Notes: generated by a model from the sequence alone, not told the origin. A stretch of DNA of 64,000 nucleotides from DASQUK01 sp963813485 (GCA_963813485.1 CAWEZE010000001.1:1-64000), one strand, 5' to 3'. Counted from the first letter of the stretch, positions 8,040 through 17,421 are shown. Made by a program: numbers and translations.

Positions 8040-8818
8040 GACAGTCCTGTCTCGCGCACGGTGATGCTCAGCCGTCCGGGCGGGAGGCCGAGGTCGGGAG
8101 GCGCCGTGCCCGTGAACACCTTGGGCACCCCGTGGTAGATGCGGCGGTTGGGGCCGCCGAACACCAGCAGATCGCCGCTGCCCATCCCGATGTCGGTGAA
8201 GGGCCCGGTCCGGCGGTCGACGCCGGCTAGCCGGAAGATGCACGTGTCGCCCAGGCTGATTGTGACCACGGGCGCCGCGGAAGGCTCCTCGCCGTCCTGG
8301 TGGAGGCCGAGCCGGGCACCGGGGGCATAGAGGTTCACGATGGCGGCGTCGGGTGCGTAGGCGGCCGCCCGCGCCCCGCCGGCGCGGTAGGCGGTCTCGA
8401 CCGCGTCACGGGCCAAGTCGATGATCTCGCGTGGCAGCGGCTTCACGGGGGCACCGTCGGTGTCGTCCGCGGTGCGGCTGTAGGCGTACGGCTGCCAGTG
8501 CCAACCGAGGCACACCGACTGCACGCTCATCAGGTGGCCGGTCGGGACCCGGGGATGCCGCAACCCGGCGGGCGGGAGCGCCCAGCGGCGGAAGTCCTCG
8601 ACCAGGGCGCGTTGGGCGGGGAGCCCGAGCCACGCCGGGATGTGCACGACGCCCGGCAACACCTCGCGCCGCGGCCGATCGGGTTCGACGCCGAGAAGGG
8701 GCAGGGATGGCTGGCGATGCGGCCCCCCCTCGGTGGTCGGCGGCGGCAACGTGGTCGGCACGCCACCATGGCGGCTGCGCGCCCCACCGCGACGCGTCGT
8801 GGGAACAGCGACGTTCAT
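8036..8818 (-). CDS. alkB: AlkB-like DNA/RNA demethylase
   Basis: A 260-residue AlkB-family dioxygenase. It shows NLYAPGARLGLHQDGEEP with the HxD iron ligands, a strand pattern VVTISLGDTCIFRLAG, GSGDLLVFGG, the distal HGVPKV His, and RLSITVRETG with the Arg that binds 2-oxoglutarate. These enzymes remove alkyl groups such as 1-methyladenine or 3-methylcytosine by oxidation. The first ~45 residues are Arg/Pro-rich and poorly conserved, so the start could be later than the ATG used. It is coupled to a second 2OG oxygenase by a 4-bp overlap. Confidence 0.85.
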   Translation of the reverse strand: MNVAVPTTRRGGARSRHGGVPTTLPPPTTEGGPHRQPSLPLLGVEPDRPRREVLPGVVHIPAWLGLPAQRALVEDFRRWALPPAGLRHPRVPTGHLMSVQSVCLGWHWQPYAYSRTADDTDGAPVKPLPREIIDLARDAVETAYRAGGARAAAYAPDAAIVNLYAPGARLGLHQDGEEPSAAPVVTISLGDTCIFRLAGVDRRTGPFTDIGMGSGDLLVFGGPNRRIYHGVPKVFTGTAPPDLGLPPGRLSITVRETGLS

Positions 8819-8864
8819 GTGACGTAAAACGAGCATCCGCCTCCGTTCGTGAGGTTCGAACCCG

Positions 8865-9085
8865 ATGGCCATCGATGACGAGCTCCGGGATAGTCAGGTC
8901 ACACCGTGGACCCGCCGGCTTGCCCCCGTGCGGGAGTACGTGGCAACCGAGAATGCCAGCGCAGCCATCCTGCTGGCCGCCACCGTCGCAGCCGTGGTGT
9001 GGGCCAACTCGCCGTGGTCGGACAGCTACGAGCGGCTGTGGGACACCGAGGTCTCCCTGAGCTTCGGGAGCGCCGAGCTCGCCTG
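8865..9085 (+). pseudogene. nhaA: NhaA Na+/H+ antiporter, N-terminal fragment
   Basis: The first ~74 residues match the start of NhaA: TPWTRRLAPVREYVATENAS, AAILLAATVAAVVWANSPWS and YERLWDTEVSLSFGSAEL, including the first membrane helix. After SAEL the expected continuation (VNDGLMTLFFFVVGLE) is absent; the frame runs into unrelated residues and ends at 9179. The remaining ~350 residues with the ion-binding aspartates are nowhere nearby. A short other-frame tail reading LAAAIERELKD ends at about 9164 and may be the end of something else. A deletion remnant. Confidence 0.75.
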
Positions 9086-9175
9086 TCAACGGCTGCCGAT
9101 ACGAGGGATCACACCGCCTCGCCCCCCTCGCGGCCGCCATCGAGCGCGAGCTGAAGGACTGAGCGCGTCCACTCC

Positions 9176-9379
9176 TTAGTCGATGTGCTCGCCGATCTCG
9201 CGGCCCTCCTCGGACAGGCCCTCTTCCTCGAGCTCGCCCTCCAGCACCTCGCGGTATGTGATCGGGTCGGGGTTCTCCTCGGCCGCCTCGTGGGCGAGCT
9301 CCGCAGCCCGTTCCTCGTCGGACTCGGGGTTCTCGTCTTCGCGGTCGGACTCGGGGGACTCGTCGTCACGGTCGGACAT
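9176..9379 (-). CDS. Small acidic hypothetical protein
   Basis: A 67-residue, strongly acidic protein (MSDRDDESPESDREDEN...) with a disordered Asp/Glu/Ser-rich half followed by ELAHEAAEENPDPITYREVL and a Glu-rich end. A very good Shine-Dalgarno, GAGGAGG about 5 bases before the ATG at 9379, decides this start over an in-frame one at 9430. No family is recognised. It could be a protein-binding or metal-buffering peptide, but nothing in the sequence proves this. Confidence 0.6.
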   Translation of the reverse strand: MSDRDDESPESDREDENPESDEERAAELAHEAAEENPDPITYREVLEGELEEEGLSEEGREIGEHID

Positions 9380-9474
9380 GCACGCCTCCTCGTCGGTCGG
9401 CTCCACCACGCGTTCCCGAACCTCGACCATCCGAAACGAGGCGCCGCAGCCCGGCCGCTACCGTGCCAGGGGCC

Positions 9475-10740
9475 ATGTCGGAATCCGAGCCCGAGTGGGT
9501 GCCCGAGCGGCGGCGTCGGTGGGTGGGCGTCGCGGGCGCCGTGGTCATCGCCGCTCTGCTCGCCGCCTCGGTCGCCGCGGCCTGGACGTCCGTCGACGAG
9601 GCCGACACCGACCCCCTGTCGGCTCCCCCGGCCGGTGACGCCCCCGCAGGCGACGGGTCGAGCAGCGAGGGCGCGCCGCCGGCCAGCGCCGCCGACGTGC
9701 GCGCCGCCGTCGACGAGATCAGTGCCGTCGTCGAAGCGGAGCGTGGCCTCGCGTTCACCGAGCCGGTGGACGTCGAGCTGGCGGGCGAGGGGGAGTTCCA
9801 GCGTCGGCTGCTCGAGGACTTCGACGAGGGAGTCGACGAGTTGCGGGAGACGGAGGTCCTCCTGAAGGCCTTCGGGCTGGTCGGGCAGGATGTCGACCTC
9901 GTGGAGGCCATGCGCACGTTGCTGGGCGCCGGCGTGGTCGGCTTCTACGATCCGGAGACCGACGAGCTCGTGGTCCGGGGGACGGCGCTCACGCCGTATG
10001 TCCGCACGACCATCGCCCACGAGCTCACTCACGCGCTCGATGACCAGCGGTTCGACCTTGACAGGCCCGAGTACGACGACGCCGACGACGAGATCGACTT
10101 CGGGTTCAGCGCCCTCGTGGAGGGCAATGCCCGCCGCGTCGAGGACGCCTACCGTGCCGGCCTCAGCGACGAGGACCAGCTCGACGCCGCCGCCGAGGAG
10201 CTGTCGCTCGGGGGCGGCCTCGACCTCGGCGACGTGCCGCTGGTCCTGGTCGACCTCATCAGTGCGCCCTACGGCCTGGGGCACGACTTCGTCGTCCAGT
10301 TGATCGACGACGGGGGGCAGCAGGCGCTCGACGCCGCGTTCGCCGCCCCGCCGCGCACGAGCGAGCAGGTGATCGACCCGGCGAGCTACGAGGCCGGCGA
10401 GGGCGGGATCGAGGTGCCGGTCCCGGCCGTTTCCGGCCGGGTCGTCGACGAGGGTATGGCCGGCCAGTTCCTGATCCAGGTCGTGCTGGCGGACGGTCTG
10501 GGCGCAGACCGTGCCCGCGAGGCGGCCACGGGGTGGGGTGGCGACGTGGTCGTGGCGTGGCGGGATGGCCAGCGACCGTGCGCCACCCTGGCGGCCGTGG
10601 GCGACGACCCGGGCGAGACGGCGGAGTTGCGTGGCGCGTTCGAGGACTGGGCGGCCGAGAAGGCTCCCGCAGCCGGGCCCGACGTCACGATCGCGCCGAA
10701 CGGGGGCGGTCCCGTGTCCGTCCAGGCCTGCGGGCGCTGA
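9475..10740 (+). CDS. Membrane-anchored zinc metallopeptidase-like protein
   Basis: A 421-residue protein. A short basic cytoplasmic start (VPERRRRW) is followed by one transmembrane helix (about residues 15-38), an acidic/Pro/Gly linker, then a helical domain and the motif TIAHELTHALDDQ at about 180-192. The HExxH (His182, Glu183, His186) is the zinc-metallopeptidase signature, and a downstream Glu in SALVEGNARRVED is a plausible third ligand, as in gluzincins. The C-terminal ~150 residues resemble no domain I know. It probably faces outside the membrane. ATG 9475 is used; a GTG four codons earlier is possible. Confidence 0.75.
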   Translation: MSESEPEWVPERRRRWVGVAGAVVIAALLAASVAAAWTSVDEADTDPLSAPPAGDAPAGDGSSSEGAPPASAADVRAAVDEISAVVEAERGLAFTEPVDVELAGEGEFQRRLLEDFDEGVDELRETEVLLKAFGLVGQDVDLVEAMRTLLGAGVVGFYDPETDELVVRGTALTPYVRTTIAHELTHALDDQRFDLDRPEYDDADDEIDFGFSALVEGNARRVEDAYRAGLSDEDQLDAAAEELSLGGGLDLGDVPLVLVDLISAPYGLGHDFVVQLIDDGGQQALDAAFAAPPRTSEQVIDPASYEAGEGGIEVPVPAVSGRVVDEGMAGQFLIQVVLADGLGADRAREAATGWGGDVVVAWRDGQRPCATLAAVGDDPGETAELRGAFEDWAAEKAPAAGPDVTIAPNGGGPVSVQACGR

Positions 10741-10759
10741 GAGCCGGTCGGCCTCCCGG

Positions 10760-11242
10760 TCATCTGCCCTGCTCCAGGGCCAGCGCCAGCTCGACGGCGT
10801 CGGCGGCGGTGCGCGCCGGGACCGTGCCGGCGACGTCCCAGCCCTCCCCGAGGACGATGACCGGTGTGCCCGCCAGCAGGGCGAATGCGACCTCGGACAG
10901 CGTGCCGTAGGCGCCCGGCAGGGCGATGACGGCAGCGGCGTCCATCACCACCAGCGCGTTCCGGGCCTCGCCCACGCCGGTCGGTACGGCGACGGTGACG
11001 TAGGGGTTGGCCTCGGCGCGGGTGGTACCGGGAAGGATGCCGACAGTGGAGCCGCCCGCCAGCACCGCGCCCCGGCAGGCGGCCTCGGCCACGCCCGCGC
11101 GCCCGCCGGTGACGACGACGCAGCCCCGCTGGGCGAGCAAGCGTCCGACCTCCTCGGCGAGCGCGAGGACCGGCTCGCCGGCTTCGGTGCCGCCGACCAC
11201 CGATACGTAGCGCGGCCGCGAGGTGAGTCCCGCGATCCCCAT
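10760..11242 (-). CDS. TIGR00725/LOG-like nucleotide-binding fold protein
   Basis: A 160-residue Rossmann-like protein of the TIGR00725/LOG (Lonely Guy, molybdenum-cofactor-carrier-like) superfamily. The signatures are RYVSVVGGTEAG, VVTGGRAGVAEAACRGA, GILPGTT and ALPGAYGTLSEVAFAL; the last is the PGGxGTxxE-type loop of LOG proteins. The classical LOG catalytic pattern PGGYGTLEE reads PGAYGTLSE here, so cytokinin-type phosphoribohydrolase activity is uncertain. It is divergent from fumC across a 105-bp spacer. Confidence 0.8.
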   Translation of the reverse strand: MGIAGLTSRPRYVSVVGGTEAGEPVLALAEEVGRLLAQRGCVVVTGGRAGVAEAACRGAVLAGGSTVGILPGTTRAEANPYVTVAVPTGVGEARNALVVMDAAAVIALPGAYGTLSEVAFALLAGTPVIVLGEGWDVAGTVPARTAADAVELALALEQGR

Positions 11243-11347
11243 GGGCGGATTATCGCGTGCGCCCGGTCACGCGGCGGCCCAGCGTGGCGTGGAGCTCTCA
11301 CCTTGCGGATGCGGTCGCGTGCCAGCAGCGTGGATACCGTCAATCAC

Positions 11348-12742
11348 GTGACAAGCGAAGGCGACAGCCACCGCGTCGAGCAGGACAGCATGGGAGAGGT
11401 TCGGGTGCACGTCTCGGCCCACTGGGGTGCGCAGACACAGCGGGCCGTCGAGAACTTTCCGATCTCGGGCGTGCCCCTGGAGCCGTCGCTGATCGCCGCG
11501 CTCGCCCGCATCAAGGGGGCCGCGGCCCAGGCCAACGCGCGCCTCGGCGTCATCGAGTCGGACATGGCCGACGCCATCAGCGCCGCCGCTGCCGAGGTGG
11601 CCGACGGCCGCTTGGACGCGCACTTCCCCATCGACGTGTTCCAGACCGGTTCGGGTACCAGCTCCAACATGAACGCCAACGAGGTCCTCGCCCGCCTGGC
11701 GTCCGAGCGGCTGGGACGCCCGGTCCACCCCAACGACCACGTGAACGCCTCGCAGTCGTCGAACGACGTGTTCCCGTCGGCGATCCACGTGGCGGCTGCA
11801 CACCAGACACAGACCGTGCTGCTCCCGGCGCTCGAGTACCTGTGCCTGGCGTTGCGGGCCAAGGCGCGTTCGTTCGCCGAGGTCGTCAAGTCAGGCCGCA
11901 CCCACCTGATGGACGCCACGCCCGTCACGCTTGGCCAGGAGTTCGGCGGCTACGCCGCGCAGGTCTCCCAGGCGGCGGCGCGCATCAAGGCGACGCTGGG
12001 CAACGTCGGCGAGCTGCCGCTCGGTGGCACGGCCGTCGGCACAGGCATCAACTGTCCCCCCGGGTTCGCCGCCGACGTGATCGAGCAGCTGGCGCGCGAC
12101 CTGGAGCTGCCGCTCGTCGAGGCGGGCGACCACTTCGCGGTGCACGGCGCCCGCGACGCCCTGGTGGCGCTGTCGGGCAGCCTGCGCACGCTGGCGGTGG
12201 CCCTGGTCAAGATCGGCAACGACATCCGCTGGATGGCGTCGGGGCCTCGCACCGGGCTGGCCGAGATCCGGCTGCCCGACCTACAGCCGGGCTCGTCGAT
12301 CATGCCGGGCAAGGTCAACCCGGTGCTGGTGGAGGCGCTGACCCAGGTATCGGCCCAGGTGATCGGCAACGACGCCACCGTGGCCTTCGCCGGATCGCAG
12401 GGCAACTTCGAGCTGAACGTCTACCTGCCGGTCATCTCCCGCAACCTGCTGGAGTCGATCCGACTGCTGGCCAACGTCACCCGGCTGTTCGCCGATCGCT
12501 GCGTGGCCGGCATCGAGGCCGACGTCGAGCGCTGCCGGGCCTACGCCGAGTCGAGCCCGTCGCTGGGCACGTCGCTCACCCCCTATATCGGGTACGACGC
12601 AGCCGGCGTCATCGTCAAGGAGAGCATCGCCACCGGGCGCAGCGTGCGCGAGCTGGCGCTCGAGAAGGGGCTGCTCTCCGAGGAGCAGCTGGACGTCGCC
12701 CTCGACGTTCTCGGCATGACCAAGGGCGGGGTCCGCAAGTAG
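11348..12742 (+). CDS. fumC: Fumarate hydratase class II
   Basis: A full-length 464-residue class II fumarase catalysing fumarate/L-malate interconversion in the TCA cycle. The family start VEQDSMGEVRV follows a GTG at 11348, and GSGTSSNMNANEV, TPVTLGQEFGGY and the signature GSSIMPGKVNP (about 315-325) carry the substrate and catalytic residues; the flexible SS loop is present. The GTG is chosen because the conserved N-terminus begins about ten residues downstream, before the ATG at 11390. In this region the product also links the C4 acids released by the CoA-ester lyases downstream with central metabolism. Confidence 0.95.
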   Translation: MTSEGDSHRVEQDSMGEVRVHVSAHWGAQTQRAVENFPISGVPLEPSLIAALARIKGAAAQANARLGVIESDMADAISAAAAEVADGRLDAHFPIDVFQTGSGTSSNMNANEVLARLASERLGRPVHPNDHVNASQSSNDVFPSAIHVAAAHQTQTVLLPALEYLCLALRAKARSFAEVVKSGRTHLMDATPVTLGQEFGGYAAQVSQAAARIKATLGNVGELPLGGTAVGTGINCPPGFAADVIEQLARDLELPLVEAGDHFAVHGARDALVALSGSLRTLAVALVKIGNDIRWMASGPRTGLAEIRLPDLQPGSSIMPGKVNPVLVEALTQVSAQVIGNDATVAFAGSQGNFELNVYLPVISRNLLESIRLLANVTRLFADRCVAGIEADVERCRAYAESSPSLGTSLTPYIGYDAAGVIVKESIATGRSVRELALEKGLLSEEQLDVALDVLGMTKGGVRK

Positions 12743-12748
12743 GGCCGC

Positions 12749-13240
12749 TCAGGCGCCGAGGGCGGGGGAGCCGGGGTAGGGCTTGGGATCGGCGGGCCCG
12801 GGGATGTTGGGCCGCGTCCAGCTCATGGCCTTCGCCAGCTCGGACACGGCGTCCCGCCACTCCGGCGGGTCCCACCCCTCGGCAAGGGCGGCGACCGACC
12901 GGTCCTGGCGCAGGTGCACGAAGGCGGGCAGCTCGTTGACCCCGATCGCCTTGACGAGGTCGCGGTCGGGGTCGGCAAAGGTGAGCATCCGCTGGGCCCA
13001 GGGCCCGAGGAACTCGCGGGTGTCGTCGGTGTTGGCCGTCACGACGAACGCGATGCGGCAGTCGGCCCCCCGGAAGTCCTCGAGGATGCGGCCGGCCGTT
13101 TCCAGCAGCCAGGCGCTCTCGTAGGTGTAGGGATCGAGGATCACCGCCGCCAGGTGGAACGTGGTCAACCAGGCGTCGAGGGTGCGTGGCTCACCGTCGA
13201 GCGGCGCGAGCTGTAGGTCACCAGGGGGGTCGGTCGCCAC
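12749..13240 (-). CDS. Thioredoxin-fold-like hypothetical protein
   Basis: A 163-residue protein with an alternating strand/helix pattern suggesting a thioredoxin-like fold: HLAAVILDPYTYESAWLLE, DCRIAFVVTANT, LVKAIGVNELPAFVHLRQD (with the cis-Pro loop type 'LPAFV') and a Trp-rich C-terminus. There is no CxxC redox pair, so ordinary disulfide chemistry is unlikely. GTG at 13240 is the best start. It runs convergent to fumC with a 6-bp gap and divergent to the gene at 13301. Function unknown. Confidence 0.65.
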   Translation of the reverse strand: MATDPPGDLQLAPLDGEPRTLDAWLTTFHLAAVILDPYTYESAWLLETAGRILEDFRGADCRIAFVVTANTDDTREFLGPWAQRMLTFADPDRDLVKAIGVNELPAFVHLRQDRSVAALAEGWDPPEWRDAVSELAKAMSWTRPNIPGPADPKPYPGSPALGA

Positions 13241-13300
13241 GGCCCGAGACGGTAGCAAGCTGCGGTTTCCGGGAGCAGATTCGGGGCTACGGTCGCACCG

Positions 13301-14045
13301 GTGCACCCGATCGAGCGGCTGCGGGCGGTGGCGCGAGCGCGAGACGTCGAGCAGACGCTGCTGGCGAGCGAGGCCGCGTCGGTGCTCGGGTCGCTGGCGT
13401 TCGACCCGATGAGCCTGCTCACGTCGTGTCGCCGGCTGATCGACCGGCACCCGGAGGCCGGAGCGCTGTGGTGGGCCTGCGCCCGGCTGCTCGCTGCCGA
13501 CGACGCCAGGGCGGAGGCCCGAACGATCGCCCTCGAGCTCGACGACGATCCCGCCCGGATCGACCTGAGCCTCGAGTTGCCCGACGGCGCGGTCGTCGCC
13601 GTCATCCCGGACGCCGCCGGCGGCTCGGACCTCGCCTACGACCTGGCCGGCATGCGCGACGACCTCGAGCTGGTCGAGGCCGACGACGCCGGGTACGCAA
13701 GCGGAGGCCGCCGGGCACGCGCCCGCAGGCGGCACCGCCGACCGGATCCTGCTCGTCGAGACCGGTGCGGCCGGCCCGGACCGGTTCCTGGGCGCCGCCG
13801 GGACGGGCGAGGCGATGGCCGAGGCCCGGGAGGAGGGGGTGGCCGTGTGGCTGCTGGTGGCCGTGGGTCGCCGCCTGCCGGGACCGCTGTTCGACGCCTT
13901 GGTGACGCGAGTCGGTGCGCCGGCCGGGGAGGTCCTGCCGATCGACGGGATCGACCGGATCGTCGAGCCGCGCCAGGTGCCGTGCCCGTGCCCGCCGGAG
14001 CTGCTGCGCCAGACCGGCGGCGGCAATTCCGGCGTTCGGATGTGA
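13301..14045 (+). CDS. Conserved hypothetical protein, eIF2B-like fold suspected (frameshifted)
   Basis: Two frames join into one ~248-residue protein. The first part (GTG 13301 to ~13685) reads HPIERLRAVARARDVEQTLL through LELPDGAVVAVIPDAAGG. The second (about 13690-14045) reads GTADRILLVETGAAGPDRFL, EGVAVWLLVAVGRRLPGPLF and EVLPIDGIDRIVEP. Helical N-terminal and Rossmann-like C-terminal halves with a 'VETGA' loop recall initiation-factor-2B-alpha-like proteins, but this is a weak fold impression. The break lies near 13680-13690. Either a one-base error or a real mutation has split it. Confidence 0.5.
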
Positions 14046-14241
14046 CGGTTGCCGGCGTTTCCGGACGCCGGTCCGGGACTTGTCACGTGAGGGTGGCTCG
14101 GGTGATCCACGCCGCCGACTCGTAGATCACGCCCCGGTCGGTCTCGTGGGCGGCGACGGTCGACCGCAGCCCGTCGAGTCGCGCGGGCGCTCGTCGATCC
14201 ATGGGTTCGCCCGTGCGACCGACGATTCGGTCGGCCGGCGC

Positions 14242-14730
14242 CGGAGGACCCGGTACACCATCACCGCCAAGGGCCGCCGGGCCCTGGCCGCGTGGTTGCG
14301 GGAACCGGGCGACGGGCCGGTCCTCGAGTTCGAGCAGCTGCTGAAGATCAACTTCGCCGACAGCGGCACCAAGGCCGACATCCTCGCCAACCTCGCTGCG
14401 ACCCGTGCCTGGGTGCTCGACCAGAACCACGAGAACCTGGCCGCAGCCCGTGCCTACCTGGAGGGCCGCAGTGAATTCCCGCAGCGAGCCGCGCTCAACC
14501 AGCTGGGCGGGCGGTTCCTGACCGACTTCTACGTCATGGTCGCCCGTTGGGTGGAATGGGCGTCGGACATCGTCGACGGCTGGCCGGACGACGTGAAGGA
14601 CGCCCCCTTCAGCGTCGCCGCCGCCGAGGAGGGCGTTCGGCTCGCGGAGCGCATTTTGACCGTCGGCCCGCCTCTCGTCGCCCGCCCTCCTGCCGGCGAC
14701 ACTTCCGCTGGCCGCGACGTCGGGACCTGA
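14242..14730 (+). pseudogene. PadR-type regulator lacking its DNA-binding start
   Basis: The second half of a PadR-family regulator: RTRYTITAKGRRALAAWL is the wing of the winged helix, followed by FEQLLKINFADSGTKADIL and a helical dimerisation domain (VMVARWVEWASDIVDGWP). Upstream, the recognition helix and a start codon are missing. The frame runs back through unrelated Arg-rich sequence with no plausible start, so the N-terminal ~60 residues were lost or shifted. PadR proteins repress detoxification or efflux genes; this copy should not bind DNA as it stands. Confidence 0.55.
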
Positions 14731-14744
14731 AAGAATCCCCGGCC

Positions 14745-15203
14745 ATGAAGCGCCGCGACCTGATCCGCATGTCCGACGACGAGGTGGCCGAGTTCCTCCG
14801 GGGACGCCACACGATGAACGTCGCGACCATCAACCACGACGGGACGATCCACATGGTGGCCATGTGGTACGGCTTCGTGGGACAGGCGCCTGCGTTCTGG
14901 ACGTTCGGCAAGTCGCAGAAGATCCTCAACCTCGAGCGCAACCCCCAGATCACCTGCCTCGTCGAGGCCGGCGACAAGTACGAGGAGCTGCAGGGCGTCG
15001 AGCTGGTGGGCCGGGCCGAGCTGGTGCCCGACCACGACGGCAGGATGGCCATCGGTCGCAGCGTCTTCGAGCGCTACCTCGGCGAGTGGTCCGAGGAGGT
15101 CCAACCCTTCCTCGAGCGCACCGGCGCCAAGCGGGTGGGCGTGATCGTCCACATAGATCGGGTCGTCTCCTGGGACCACCGCAAGCTCGGCGGCGAGTAC
15201 TGA
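14745..15203 (+). CDS. PPOX-class flavin/F420-binding split-barrel protein
   Basis: A 152-residue pyridoxamine-phosphate-oxidase-fold protein. It shows the split-barrel pattern NVATINHDGTIHMVAMWYGF, an aromatic-rich WTFGKSQKILNLERNP and ITCLVEAGDKYEELQGVELVG. This arrangement is typical of actinobacterial PPOX proteins that bind F420 or FMN and reduce or sequester small molecules. A true PNP oxidase activity is unlikely because the protein is short. It follows the broken padR gene by 14 bp. Start ATG 14745. Confidence 0.82.
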   Translation: MKRRDLIRMSDDEVAEFLRGRHTMNVATINHDGTIHMVAMWYGFVGQAPAFWTFGKSQKILNLERNPQITCLVEAGDKYEELQGVELVGRAELVPDHDGRMAIGRSVFERYLGEWSEEVQPFLERTGAKRVGVIVHIDRVVSWDHRKLGGEY

Positions 15204-15249
15204 CCGGCGCAACCTGGCCCCCGGGGTGGGCGCGTTAGCGTCGGCCGCC

Positions 15250-16456
15250 GTGGGGGAGACCGACGTCGTCGAGCGCTACCTGGAGCTCGGGCTGCGGCTC
15301 GGCCGCCACGTCGACGGATTCGTCGACGCCTACTACGGCCCGCCCGAGCCGGCCGGACGGGCGGAGGCCGAGCCGCCACGCCCGCCCGCGGAGCTGGCGG
15401 CGGAGGCCGGTCGCCTGATCGCCGACCTCGATGCGGGCGACGGTGCCGACCAGCTCGATGCCGGACGCCGGCGCTGGATCCGGGGCCAGACCGTGGGCCT
15501 CCGCACCAGCGCCCGCAAGCTGGCGGGGGCGGACATCGGCTACCTCGACGAGGTCGAGTCGTGCTACGGCGCCCGCCCCGGACTCGTGCCCGACGACGAG
15601 TTCGAGGCCGCCCACCGCCGCCTCGACCAGGTCCTGCCCCCCGATCGGCGGCGCCCCGCTGCGCGAGCGGTACATCGCCTGGCGCGAGGCGCACGCCGTC
15701 CCGGCCGAGAAGCTCGAGCCCGCCATCCGGTCACTGGCCGACGACCTCCGCGAACGGACCCAACGGCTCTTCGGGCTGCCCGACGGCGAGCACGTCGAGT
15801 GGATCTTCGAGACCGACAAGCCGTGGTCGGGCTTCAACTACTACGAGGGTGGGCTGCGCAGCCGGGTGGCCATCAATCTCGACCTGCCAGTGCTGTCGCT
15901 GACGCTGGGCCACCTCGTGGCGCACGAGGCCTATCCGGGCCACCATACGGAGCACACCCGCAAGGAGGTCGGCCTCGTCCGCCAGCGCCGCTGGCTCGAG
16001 GAGACGATCTTCCTCGTGGGCACGCCGCAATGCACGATGGCCGAGGGCCTGGCCGACCTCGGGGTCGAGGTCGTGGTGGGTCGCCGTCCGGAGCCGGTGG
16101 TGGCCGAGCACCTGCGGCCGCTGGGCATCCGCTACGACGCCGAGGTGGCTGCGGCCGTGGCCGAATCGGCCGAGGCGCTGTCGTGGGTGCGGTCGAACGC
16201 GGCCGTCCACCTGCACGACGGCGGTTGGCCGGTCGAGGACGTGGTCGCCTATCTCGAGCGTTGGGCGCTGCTGCCCCGCAACCGGGCCGAGAAGGCGGTG
16301 TCCTTCCTCACCGATCCGACGTGGCGTGCGTACAGCCACTGCTACACCGAGGGCCTGCGGCTGTGCCGGGGGTACGTCGACGGCGATCCCGCTCGGTTCG
16401 AGCGCCTGGTCACCGACCAACTGCTCCCGGCCGACCTGGCAACGGCTGCGGCGTAG
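15250..16456 (+). CDS. DUF885-type metallopeptidase-like protein (frameshifted)
   Basis: The two frames combine to ~402 residues of a DUF885 protein. The first frame (GTG 15250 to ~15640) reads ETDVVERYLELGLRLGRHVD through FEAAHRRLDQVLPP. The frame then changes at a C6 run (15637-15642) to GGAPLRERYIAWREAH and onward. The key motif HEAYPGHH (about 15922-15945) supplies the HExxxGHH-type zinc site, with a later EGLADLG glutamate. Members are putative secreted or cytosolic metallopeptidases. The homopolymer at the break makes a sequencing indel plausible. Stop codon at 16454-16456. Confidence 0.72.
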
Positions 16457-16468
16457 CCTCGGCCTGCC

Positions 16469-17410
16469 ATGTCGTCACGGTCGCGCGACCTGCCCCGGCG
16501 GTCGTGCCACGCCGTGCCGGGGTCGAATCCGCGTTTCATCGCCAAGGCGCAGAGCCTCCCGGCCGACATGGTGTTCCTCGACCTCGAAGATGCTGTCGCG
16601 CCCACGGAGAAGGAGGCGGCCCGGGCAACCGTCGCCGATGCGGTCGCCACCGGCGACTGGGGCGACATGATCGTCGCCGTGCGGGTCAACGACTGGTCGA
16701 CCCGCTGGACGACCTTCGACATCCTCGAGGTCGTCGCTGGGGCGGGGCCGCGCCTCGACGAGATCGTCCTTCCCAAGGTGGAGAGCCCGGCGCAGGTGGT
16801 GGCCGCCGACCTGGTGCTGCGCCAGGCCGAGATCCAGGCCGGCCTGCCCGTGGGCCACGTCGGCATCGAGGCCCAGATCGAGTCGCCCGCCGGGCTCATC
16901 GAGGTGGAGGCCATCTGCGCCGCCTCGGCGCGGATCGAGGCGGTCGTGTTCGGGCCCGCCGACTTCGCGGCCTCGATGCAGATGCCGATGCTCACCGCCG
17001 GCGTGGAGATCCCCGAATACCCCGGCGACCACTTCCATTACGTCCTCACCCGCATCCTCGCCGCCGGCCGGGCGCAGGGCCTACAGGTCGTCGACGGCCC
17101 CTACCTGCGGATCCGCGACCTCGACGGGCTGCGGGAGTACTGCCAGCGGGCGCGGGCTCTGGGGATCGACGGCAAGTGGACCGTTCACCCCGACCAGGTG
17201 CCGATCGTCAACGAAACGTTCTCGCCCACGCAGGAGCAGTTCGACCGCGCCTGCGCCGTCCTCGACGCCCTCGCCGCGGCCGCCGACGACGAGGGCCGAG
17301 GCGCGGTCCGCTTCGGTGACGAGATGGTCGACGAGGCCTCGCGCAAGATGGCGGTCAAGGTCGTCGCCCGCGGCGAGCGGGCCGGGCTGGTGCGCACACC
17401 ACCGCGTTAG
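16469..17410 (+). CDS. mcl: HpcH/CitE-family CoA-ester lyase, beta-methylmalyl-CoA lyase-like
   Basis: A 313-residue TIM-barrel CoA-ester lyase. It carries RSCHAVPGSNPRFIAKAQSL, VFLDLEDAVAP (metal and CoA site), VRVNDWSTRWT, IVLPKVESP, GIEAQIESPAGL (metal-binding Glu), VVFGPADFAASM and GIDGKWTVHPDQV. This pattern is that of the lyase of the actinobacterial ethylmalonyl-CoA pathway, which splits beta-methylmalyl-CoA into glyoxylate and propionyl-CoA. It is the first of three lyase genes in one run, with 11 bp to the next. Start ATG 16469. Confidence 0.85.
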   Translation: MSSRSRDLPRRSCHAVPGSNPRFIAKAQSLPADMVFLDLEDAVAPTEKEAARATVADAVATGDWGDMIVAVRVNDWSTRWTTFDILEVVAGAGPRLDEIVLPKVESPAQVVAADLVLRQAEIQAGLPVGHVGIEAQIESPAGLIEVEAICAASARIEAVVFGPADFAASMQMPMLTAGVEIPEYPGDHFHYVLTRILAAGRAQGLQVVDGPYLRIRDLDGLREYCQRARALGIDGKWTVHPDQVPIVNETFSPTQEQFDRACAVLDALAAAADDEGRGAVRFGDEMVDEASRKMAVKVVARGERAGLVRTPPR

Positions 17411-17421
17411 GGTCGGCCTCG

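Noticed and set aside
9109..10284. A 391-codon minus-strand frame opposite the metallopeptidase
   Set aside because: Shadow of the plus-strand gene, which has a transmembrane segment and HExxH; the minus frame has no recognisable domain.
10511..11340. Extending fumC far upstream to 10511
   Set aside because: The upstream residues run antisense to the LOG-like gene and are Arg/Gly-rich; the conserved fumarase start follows the GTG at 11348.
11257..12939. A 560-codon frame overlapping fumC in another frame
   Set aside because: Arg/Gly/Ala-rich low-complexity translation is a frame shadow of fumC.
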